From NCBI RefSeq assembly GCF_021513275.1, contig NZ_CP090978.1:2356001-2420000 (forward strand): a DNA stretch of 64,000 nucleotides, read 5' to 3'. A program made the position numbers and the translations under genes. Below, piece by piece: positions 57,408-64,000 of the stretch (within the stretch, counting starts at the first letter, position 1; each line of letters opens with the position of its first letter). Below the pieces are notes generated by a model, which made no database searches, had not been told where the DNA came from, and was given only the letters and a program-made list of their open reading frames with translations. Origin of the DNA: Paenibacillus hexagrammi. Its GTDB lineage: Bacteria > Bacillota > Bacilli > Paenibacillales > NBRC-103111.

Positions 57408-59182
57408 GTGCGCCTCACAGTCGCACAATCTAAGTGGTTCAAATCCACTCGGTAACTTTACCCTTTAAAGTGCCGTAGCCGAAGCAGAAGTCCTAACTCC
57501 AGTAGGAGAAGGATTGGCAGGGTGTCTCTCGCGAGGGGGAATCCGAAGGGCCTGCAGGCAAAGTCCAGCCCGGAATGCGGTGAACCAGAGGTGGCGGAGA
57601 TGTTGGATGACCCGCCGGAAAAACGGGGAAATCTATGCCATAGGCATATCTTGCAGGAAAGCGCGAAAGGGATATGACCTGCAAGGCTCATCTACGTGAT
57701 TAGGGTCAGGATGGATGGAACAGAATGTGCAGATAACTGAGGGAAGTCTCGTAGTTTCCTCTGCGCAAACGCGTGTGAGGTAGGCAAGGTATAACCCTAA
57801 GGGGAAAGCCAAATCGATGAACTGCGAGATGGCGGATCGTTCCGTAGTAGCGAATAAGTCTGAGCCGATGAAAGCTGGTAACAGTCTAGAGGGGAAAACT
57901 CGGATGAGTATGCGCGTGGGGAAAAAAAATATTCTTAGTCGCATAACCTGCTTCCACTTCAAAAGAGGGAAGACAGAGGCAAAGGGAACGTGCTTCGTCA
58001 AAGACTGTGAGTTCAAGTGAGTGGAGATCGTAAGCGCCTTAAACCAGAGAGGGTATGACCAAGAGGGTGCGTCCCGCCGAGAGCGAGATAGCGCTTGGGG
58101 ATAGAGGCAAACTGGCGACCTGAGTACACCTCAGGCAACAGGAGCGATTGAAAAAAAAAATTTTTTTTCTAACACGCGGTTGCATGAGGTAGAACGAGTA
58201 AGGAATCGATCATCTGTAGCGCGAACAAGATCAGCTTGGTGAGTAGCAGGTAAAGGTGGTGAAACACCAATGAAACCGAAACGACGATACTACTCCCTGA
58301 TCGACAAAATATATCAAATGGACAATCTGAATGAAGCCTGGCTGGCAGTAAAGAAGAATCAAGGAAGTGGCGGAATTGATGGGGTAAGCATTGGTATGTT
58401 CGAGAAGAACATAGGCATCAACCTAAAGGAAATCCAAAGGCTACTGCAACAAGATCGGTACAAACCCGACCCTGTCAGGCGACATTTCATCGAGAAGGAA
58501 AACGGGAAGTTAAGACCGTTAGGCATTCCCACAATCCGAGATCGCGTATGCCAGCAGGCTGTACGTCAAATCATCGAGCCGATCTTTGAGCAAGACTTCT
58601 ACTACTACAGCTTTGGCTTCCGACCTGGATACTCTGCGCATCAAGCAATAAACACGATTCGACGAGCAAAGCGCGGCGGATACGACTATGTGGTAGACCT
58701 CGACATTATATCCTTTTTCGATGAAATTCCGCATGAACTGCTGATGGAAAAGGTTCGTGAACGAATAACCGACGGTAAAGTGCTGACGCTCATTCGCGGA
58801 TGGCTCACCGCAGGAGTCATGGAAGATGATCAGTTCCATGAAACGTTAGTCGGGTCCCCACAAGGCGGGGTCATCAGTCCATTACTTGCGAATCTATATC
58901 TGAATCATTTCGACTGGAGTATGAAGGAGAAGGGGTTTGCTGTGGTCAGATATGCAGATGATGCAGTTATTCTTTGCAAAGTATTGGAAGAAGCAGGGAT
59001 GGTATTTCTAACAAACTTACTCACCACACGTTTCTAATTCAGCAGTGAAATTTGCAATCCGGTGACGGGTGAAGACGACTCACTCCTGAAGATGGGGAAC
59101 TGACGAAGGAAAGCCGTGTGCGGGAAATCCGCATGCACGGTTTGATGAGGAGTCCGGGGAGTAATCCCCCGTCTTACTCTAC
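57408..59182 (+). mobile_element. Group II intron (bacterial class C) with internally deleted ORF
   Basis: The 5' end GTGCGCC fits the group II start. Domain V is clear at 59111-59142 (AGCCGTGTGCGGG...CCGCATGCACGG), and the 3' end is CTTACTCTAC. Boundaries come from comparison with the intron-free toxin copy 3: joining TTTTTCT to TATATCGATC rebuilds its sequence. Length is 1,775 bp. An A10T8 tract sits at about 58151-58168. Insertion directly behind a terminator hairpin is characteristic of class C. The ORF is too short for a functional maturase, so the intron is probably not autonomous. Confidence 0.88.
58270..59037 (+). pseudogene. Group II intron reverse transcriptase, C-terminal part deleted
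   Basis: 255 residues, against about 420 in intact relatives. Retained: the N-terminal and finger-palm region (AVKKNQGSGGIDGVSIGMFE; GKLRPLGIPTIRDRVCQQAV; YSFGFRPGYSAHQAI; SPQGGVISPLLANLYLNHFD) and the catalytic RYADDAVILCK. After that the chain runs into VLEEAGMVFLTNLLTTRF and stops, so the thumb and maturase (domain X) are missing. Domain V begins 74 bases later. The gene lies in domain IV on the intron sense strand. Confidence 0.88.
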
Positions 59183-59252
59183 TATATCGATCATAACATA
59201 AATTGAAATTGCTGAAAACCCGTTTAAATTAAAATGCTAAACTTGAAAAACT

Positions 59253-59324
59253 TGAATAAGAACTTGAATAAGAACTTGAATAAGAACGTGAATAAGAACG
59301 TGAATAAGAACGTGAATAGACTAT
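59253..59324 (+). repeat. 12-bp tandem repeat, toxin cassette copy 2
   Basis: Five full TGAATAAGAACK units (two ending CT, three ending CG) and a partial unit. In one frame it reads as Asn-Leu/Val-Asn-Lys repeats (MLNLKNLNKNLNKN...), which I regard as incidental. Confidence 0.8.
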
Positions 59325-59423
59325 CGATATGAGAATAAAGAAGATTTATTAAAGGATTATGAATTAATGATAGATCGTAATCTAATAAGAATTGAAGATG
59401 GAAAGTGCATATTTTGTAAGTGA
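59316..59423 (+). pseudogene. C-terminal remnant of an unknown gene in cassette 9
   Basis: A 35-codon tail (ENKEDLLKDYELMIDRNLIR, ending DGKCIFCK) runs to a stop at 59423 and has no start. It sits between the toxin unit and site 8. It suggests that this cassette is a fusion of a toxin cassette with the end of another whose opening part was lost. Confidence 0.4.
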
Positions 59424-59444
59424 TTCAAAGATGGCAGTAATTGC

Positions 59445-59605
59445 GTATAACACCGCATTCACGCATCGGAGCCTAGCGGCTCCTCGGTTCGCAAGGGGGA
59501 TTTCGGGAAGAGATTTCAGCGGACAACCCTGCACCGACTAAGCGCGGTCGCGCCCGGCCTGATGGCCTTAAGTCGGTGAGGGTTCGTGAATGCAAAACGT
59601 AATGG
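59445..59605 (+). repeat. attC-like site 8 (161 bp, decayed right core)
   Basis: Opens with GTATAAC, which matches the reverse complement of the cassette 9 start GTTATAT at only 6 of 7. Outer arm GCATTCACG/CGTGAATGC is perfect and compensated relative to other sites. It ends with GTAATGG instead of GTTATAG (59599-59605), so this junction has probably lost recombination activity. Confidence 0.85.
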
Positions 59606-59736
59606 GAAATTCCAGCAAACCATATAATATCGAAACCGAACAAACATTCTATCAATTAGTGGATAGATGTGGTAAAATAGGAAAGTACAATTGAATCTTG
59701 GGTGGGCATGGTTTCCCTTCGAAAGGAGGTGAGGCC

Positions 59737-59832
59737 TTGGAGGTTAAAGATGCATTGCAGATTATGTTCCTATTTGGAATGTTCATTCTAGCACTTTTAA
59801 CTTACATAAATTTGAACAACAAGAGAAAGTAA
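59737..59832 (+). CDS. 31-residue holin-like toxin, copy 3, cassette 10 cargo
   Basis: Same peptide as copy 1 apart from Leu for Ile at residue 7, but the start codon is TTG (59737) in place of ATG behind the same AAAGGAGGTGA, so expression is probably lower. Followed by the same two hairpins (59833-59870 and 59915-59938). The uninterrupted region after the second hairpin defines the intron boundaries in copy 2. Confidence 0.72.
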   Translation: MEVKDALQIMFLFGMFILALLTYINLNNKRK

Positions 59833-60077
59833 AAACCCACCCCAAGGTTAGCGGCCGAAGGTGGGTTTTATCCATTTAGCCTAGAAGGGGAACCCATCCA
59901 AGCCGATTGTATAGCCGAGTGTTCGCAGCACTCGGTTTTCTTATATCGATCATAACATAAATTGAAATTGCTGAAAACCCGTATAAATTAAAATGCTAAA
60001 CTTGAAGAACTTGAATAGACTATTTAAACCATTTATTAAAGATTATTTTGTAGAAGCTCAAAGAAGACCGGAACATC

Positions 60078-60238
60078 CTATAACACCGTATTCACACGGC
60101 GGGCCTTACGGCCCTGGGTCTGCAGAGGTTTTTCGGAGAAGTGGATTCAGCAGACAACCCTGCGAGGCTAAGTCCTGACGGACCCAGTCGCTCCGCTCCT
60201 TTAAGCCTCTCGGGTTCGTAAATACAAGAACGAAATTG
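60078..60238 (+). repeat. attC-like site 9 (161 bp, decayed right core)
   Basis: Opens with CTATAAC, as site 3 does, matching a toxin-cassette start of GTTATAG. The left arm GTATTCACACG and right arm CGTAAATAC are weakened, and the end reads GAAATTG where GTTANNN is expected. The third stem is the GAGGCTAAG/TTTAAGCCTC subtype with an altered inner hairpin. Confidence 0.82.
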
Positions 60239-60271
60239 GAAATCCTTGCAGATTGGAGTGAGAGTATATTC

Positions 60272-60760
60272 ATGGGAGCTTTTATTTTTAAGAGAATAGT
60301 ATTAACAACACTTTTTTTAAGCATATTAACAGGTTGCAACAAGACAATCAAGTCAAATGAGGGCATGTTTAATGTTGGAATTGATCAGATAGAGGACGTA
60401 AAAATCAATCAGCCCTTTGAAATACATGGATATCTTAGAAACAATACAAGTCAATCTATTGAAATATCGTTCGGAGCCGGATTATTTACTTATAAGATAT
60501 TTGATGAATATGGGAATGTTGTTCCGGTAAGTGATCAAATGTTAGTTGTAAATGACATTGGATATGATACGAGTCTTGGTGCTGGTGAAGTTTATAGAAA
60601 CAATGGTGAGAAACAACGAAGTAAAGAGTTTTATCAATTCACTATAAAGAAGCCAGGCCATTACAAAGTAAAAGCAGTTGCAGAATTTAGTGTTAAAGAT
60701 GAAGAGGGTAACAAAAATCAGAAATTAACTTCAAAAATGTATGATTTTACAGTGAAATAG
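60272..60760 (+). CDS. Small lipoprotein, cassette 11 cargo
   Basis: ATG 60272 (MGAFIFKRIVLTTLFLSILT) begins a lipoprotein signal with lipobox LTGC; a frame start at 60236 lies inside the attC-like site and is rejected. The 162-residue mature part has an Ig-like beta pattern (IDQIEDVKINQPFEIHGYLR; SIEISFGAGLFTYKIFDEYG; KKPGHYKVKAVAEFSV) similar to intracellular proteinase inhibitor-like (BsuPI) domains. The role is unknown; it would sit on the outer membrane face. Confidence 0.72.
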   Translation: MGAFIFKRIVLTTLFLSILTGCNKTIKSNEGMFNVGIDQIEDVKINQPFEIHGYLRNNTSQSIEISFGAGLFTYKIFDEYGNVVPVSDQMLVVNDIGYDTSLGAGEVYRNNGEKQRSKEFYQFTIKKPGHYKVKAVAEFSVKDEEGNKNQKLTSKMYDFTVK

Positions 60761-60794
60761 AGTGTGAAAGGAACTCGAGGAAGGCAAAGACAGC

Positions 60795-60821
60795 AGATAA
60801 CACCGTATTCACGCTGCGGGC
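60795..60821 (+). repeat. attC-like site 10, truncated after 27 bases
   Basis: AGATAACACCGTATTCACG and CTGCGGGC match the left end of the family; then the sequence jumps straight into the leader of the next gene. The whole right part, including the next cassette start, is deleted. Confidence 0.75.
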
Positions 60822-61266
60822 TGTATTGATATGCTTGTTAAAGGAGATCGCTATGAGCGAATTGATGATTAGATGGGCAGATTATCAAGATTGGTACCAA
60901 CTAGGTTTGGTTAGTTCAGAATCTTATCGTGAGTCTTATTCGGGCATTATCCCAGATACCTATTTAGATGCTTTTTCTATTGAAAAACGACAGTCACACT
61001 ATAAAAGAGCATTACAAGAAGATGCCAAAACTACTGCAATTCTTTTAGTAAATAATAAAGTTGCTGGCTATATAGAATTTGGAAATAGTAAAGATACCGA
61101 TTTAGATAATACATATGGAGAGATTTATAACTTTTATACATTAAAGAGCTACTGGGGGAACGGGTACGGAAAGAAGCTAATTACTTGGGGGATTAATAGG
61201 CTACAAGAAGCAGGTGTAACCGTCAAGTCCATTTGAGCATTTTTCGATAAATAAGTTTGAACAGTT

Positions 61267-62016
61267 TTAGCTGAAAATGGTCTGTCGATGCTTCAACCGA
61301 TAGCTGTCCCCTTGGAGCTGGATGATTTCACTTTTATGCAGAATTCTGTCCAGGATTGCTGTGGTGATGGCAGGATCGCCTAGTAGCTCTCCCCAATCAT
61401 CCGGACCCTTATTGGAGGTCAAGATGATCGAGGATTGCCCATATAACTTGTTTATAAACTGAAAGAATAAGTTGGCTTCATAACGGTCCATGGCCATAAA
61501 CATCAAGTCATCCATGATCACAAGTTGGGATCGGTATAGCCGTTTGAGCTTGGACCCAGAGACCCTTGATATGGTCTCCGTTTTCAATAATTGAATGAGA
61601 CCGTCCATCGTAATAAAACTGACCCGGTACCCTTTTTTCAATGCTTCCACGCCAAGACCTATGGCCAAATGGGTTTTTCCCACGCCCGGCGGCCCCAGAA
61701 AAATTAGATTGTAGTTTTGCTCGAGCCAAAGTAGCTCTCTTAGTTGGTTAAACTGCCGTCTGCTGAGCGACTGCTGCTCCTCTAGCATGAAGTCGTCGAG
61801 CCTCTTAATCTCCGGAAACAGAGCCCAGCGAAACCGTTTGGCGAGTTGCTTTTCTTCGCGGCGGTTCATTTCGTACTGCAGGAGCCATTGCAAGAATTGG
61901 CGGCAGGTCCATTCCTTGGAGTCCGCTTCCATTAATGTTTGCTCGATGACCTGAGCCGCTTCCGTTAGATTGAGATTTCGTAGTGCTTGTCTAAGTTCTA
62001 CAGTCACTTCATTCAT
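61267..62016 (-). CDS. istB: IS21 helper ATPase IstB
   Basis: A 249-residue AAA+ ATPase that assists IstA in target selection. Walker A is FLGPPGVGKTHLAIGLG and Walker B region LVIMDDLMFM; sensor region SIILTSNKGPDDWGELLGD. Its ATG overlaps the istA stop (ATGA at 62013-62016). Complete. Confidence 0.94.
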   Translation of the reverse strand: MNEVTVELRQALRNLNLTEAAQVIEQTLMEADSKEWTCRQFLQWLLQYEMNRREEKQLAKRFRWALFPEIKRLDDFMLEEQQSLSRRQFNQLRELLWLEQNYNLIFLGPPGVGKTHLAIGLGVEALKKGYRVSFITMDGLIQLLKTETISRVSGSKLKRLYRSQLVIMDDLMFMAMDRYEANLFFQFINKLYGQSSIILTSNKGPDDWGELLGDPAITTAILDRILHKSEIIQLQGDSYRLKHRQTIFS

Positions 62017-63574
62017 CGCTGTCCCCCCGTAAGAATGGCCTTGTAGGCGTCGAACTCCCGAATTTGGGGCTTGACTTTACGCTTGGACTGATCTTGATCG
62101 CTTAGCAGTTTTAGAGGAGCTTCTGAGGGAATTTCCGGTGGTCTCGGCCTCTTGTAATGCTCCACTGCATCAGCAAAGTCGGTTGCCCGATACAAACGGT
62201 GTTTGATACAGTAACCCAAAGCCTTCGTTACAGCATCCGGCTCTGCGGGCTCCAAAGCACGCTGAATGAGCTGTAATTGGTCCCTAATGTACCGGGGCTT
62301 ACGGTTGTAAATCTCGTTTAGGAAGGGGCTAGCCGCTGTTGGGTCTGGGAATGCTTCCGCTACGGTTTGGATGTAGGCTGCAATGCCCTTCGTTCGATCT
62401 CGTTTGTGATTGGTGTTCTGAACGAGTTGTCCATTGCCTGTGGCCAGTGGATGTTCGGCCAATAGTTGCCCGCTGTCCAGATCTCGAATCGCTAGGCGCC
62501 CCATTTCCGTAACCTGAATACTCACTTGCTTGTCTGTCCCGTCATAGGTTCCAAGCGGAACTGAATACCGGTTTCCTTCATACCAAATGGTGTTGTCCTT
62601 CCGAACGGTCCTTGTTATACTTGGTGGTAGCGAGTTTATTTTTGTGTGGACCGGGCGGAGGTGCTCTTTTTCAAGAGCATAGACTTCGGCCGGTATTTTT
62701 TTAGTGGTGTGATGGATCTTGGCATTTCCCGTGCGATGGAGCCAAGCTACACAGTCTTCATTGAGCCTGTCTAGGTTAGCGAAGAGGCGATGCCTTGCGA
62801 AGTTTCGCTTTACATACTTGACTACATTTTCGATGCGGCCTTTACTTTCAGGATCTTGTTTCCTGCACATTCGGATTCGAAAATCCCGCTGCTTAACATA
62901 ACTTGCAAACTCATGCGTGAATAACAAATCTCCATGATTCTCGCTGGTAAGAAGCAGATGGTCCTGGTCGTAAACAATCTCCTGCGGATCCCACCGAAGA
63001 ATGCGAACGCTTCCTCATGCATATCCACCACATCCTTCGTAGTAAAGGGACGGTCCAACCACTGTACATATTTATGCCTGGAATGGGACAAGACGAATCC
63101 CATGAACCACAACCGCACCAAATTTCCCTGAAGATTCCGGAGCTTTGTTTCCCCGAAGTCTACTTGTAGCTGATAACCCGGAGGAGGATCTTGTACAGCC
63201 TCGTATTGTCTGGCTTGCATGACTTTGGGGATGTTGTACTTTTTCCGAAGGTCCCTTACGTAGTTTCGCACTGTTCCCTCTGAAATGTTCTGCACCTGAA
63301 ACCGTTCCTTGAGCCAGTCGTGAATTTGAGCAGCCGACAGGTCGGGATATTCCCGCAACCATTGTAGAATGGACGATTCATATCCATCTAACTTCTTTTG
63401 TCTAGTCTCCAGTTGTTCCAAATATTTACTAAATTCATCTGGATTCATTTCCAAGAACTTGTACACCGTATTTCTGGATACCTCTAGCTTTCGTGCAATT
63501 TGTGTGATCTTTAAGCCCTGCTCCTTCATTCCGAGTATGGAGAAGTACATATGCCACCTCTCTAAGCGCCTCAT
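62013..63574 (-). CDS. istA: IS21 transposase IstA, one-base frameshift
   Basis: A DDE transposase. The N-terminal helix-turn-helix reads ITQIARKLEVSRNTVYKFL, and the first catalytic Asp is in YQLQVDFGETKLRN. The frame breaks near 62990, where GGATCCGCAGG stands for an expected GGATCCCGCAGG. With one more C the chain continues as GIPQEIVYDQDHLLLTSENH into the second frame and totals 520 residues. The C-terminal half, with CRKQDPESKGRIENVVKYVK holding the catalytic Glu, ends at 62013. Confidence 0.9.
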
Positions 63575-63896
63575 ATCTCTTCCTCACCCTAATCTTTATG
63601 ATCTAAGATGATTTTAATAGGGTGGGGTATGAGATGGAAAGAGTGTTCATTCTTATTTGTTGTTTTCTGTTGACTCCATTTTACCGGTTACAGCAGGATA
63701 TTCTAATGTTTCCTTATGGGTCCTTAAAGAGAATACAAATGCGAAGGGTTTCTACGAGCATTTGGATTTTATAAATGATGGATTAGAGAGAACAATTACA
63801 AGAGAAAAAGAATTAATCCAATTGAGATATTCAAAACAACTTGATGAGAAGAATTAAGAAAAATTGCAAAAGTTTATTCGAAGAAGCCGTCCCATC

Positions 63897-64000
63897 AGAT
63901 AACACCGTTTTTCCCGCGGCGGCTCCTACGGAGCTTGGTCTGCAAGAAGGGTTTCGAGGAACCATTCTCAGCAGACACACCTGCACCGACTAACCGCATC
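63897..64000 (+). repeat. attC-like site 11, cut by window end
   Basis: Opens with AGATAAC after the TCGAAGAAG motif, then GTTTTTCCCGC, GTCTGC/GCAGAC and CACCGACTAACCGCATC up to the last base. The array therefore continues beyond the window. Confidence 0.85.

Larger units (their letters stand above)
61234..63674 (-). mobile_element. IS21-family element in the GNAT cassette
   Basis: 2,441 bp flanked by 6-base duplications TCCATT (61228-61233 and 63675-63680). The ends are imperfect inverted repeats sharing AAATAAG and TGAACA blocks. It carries istA and istB on the minus strand with an ATGA overlap. Confidence 0.88.
60853..63857 (+). pseudogene. GNAT N-acetyltransferase, cassette 12 cargo, split by IS21
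   Basis: ATG 60853 with AAAGGAG upstream encodes 127 residues to VTVKSI, where an IS21 element interrupts. Removing 61234-63674 and one TCCATT duplicate joins KSI to LPVTAGYSNVSLWVLKENTN in frame and gives an intact 185-residue enzyme ending QLDEKN at 63857. GNAT marks: YNFYTLKSYWGNGYGKKLIT (acetyl-CoA loop) and LWVLKENTNAKGFYEHLDFI. The acceptor is unknown. The fragment upstream of the insertion is only about two thirds of the domain, so the gene is presumably inactive now. Confidence 0.9.

Noticed and set aside
59993..60178. Frame starting in the toxin copy 3 tail and reading into site 9
   Set aside because: It is a low-complexity Asn/Leu/Lys start joined to repeat sequence and shifts with repeat number; no ribosome site.
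49417..64000. CRISPR array or simple dispersed repeat family
   Set aside because: The repeats are about 160 bp, spaced by full genes of varied length, and show core complementarity tied to each cassette. No short regular spacers, cas genes or target duplications around the repeats.

Overview
The window looks like a chromosomal segment of a Paenibacillus-like member of the Bacillota. The support is strong Shine-Dalgarno sites, TTG/GTG starts, YesM/YesN-type two-component pairs, a PrsA-like foldase, large secreted glycosidases with Big_4 and dockerin modules, and a CcpA/Fnr-style regulatory vocabulary. The genus is an inference from gene content.

Positions 1-29,300 are a carbohydrate-foraging locus. 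It holds two GH127 proteins (one cut by the window edge), a sugar ABC importer without its ATPase, two giant multi-domain secreted enzymes (a GH43 and an alpha/alpha-barrel-like glycosidase), and a small secreted adaptor. Three of these end in the same cohesin-FIVAR-dockerin module, which suggests non-covalent assembly of the enzymes. A YesN/YesM pair and an orphan YesN-type regulator flank them. A lipoprotein, a PrsA-like isomerase and a globin behind a perfect Fnr-type palindrome sit in between. Seven genes in the window (six here, plus istA in the array) are each broken by exactly one base, nearly all in short G, C or A runs. This looks more like sequencing error than real decay.

Positions 29,300-45,100 are ordinary chromosome: a zinc alcohol dehydrogenase, a cupin, a pentapeptide-repeat protein, an RMD1-family membrane protein, and a diguanylate cyclase coupled to a sugar-binding lipoprotein. 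A CDP-deoxysugar cluster follows (rfbF, rfbG, a 3,5-epimerase-like gene, a sugar aminotransferase, an acetyltransferase and two GT2 enzymes), then a DinB-family gene.

Positions 45,190-64,000 are the exceptional part: an integron-like gene-cassette array in a Gram-positive genome. A tyrosine recombinase (374 aa once an IS4-type insertion is removed) has an N-terminal extension and lacks the extra segment that defines IntI. It is followed by an attI-like core and then by roughly a dozen single-gene cassettes, all on the + strand. Each cassette ends in a structured site of about 160 bp that begins with RYYYAAC-like bases and ends with GTTANNN. For every intact cassette the first 7 bases are the exact reverse complement of the first 7 bases of the site that closes it. 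This pairing extends to about 18 bases, with an invariant A/C opposition at position 11 that becomes a G.T wobble on the bottom strand. Cassette cargo includes a DUF4062 protein, two GNAT acetyltransferases, a Nudix hydrolase, a lipoprotein, three copies of a 31-residue holin-like toxin, a membrane protein and two unknowns. Later insertions are IS66 (inside a site), IS21 (inside a GNAT gene), and a class C group II intron with a deleted ORF placed behind a terminator hairpin. The array runs off the right edge of the window.
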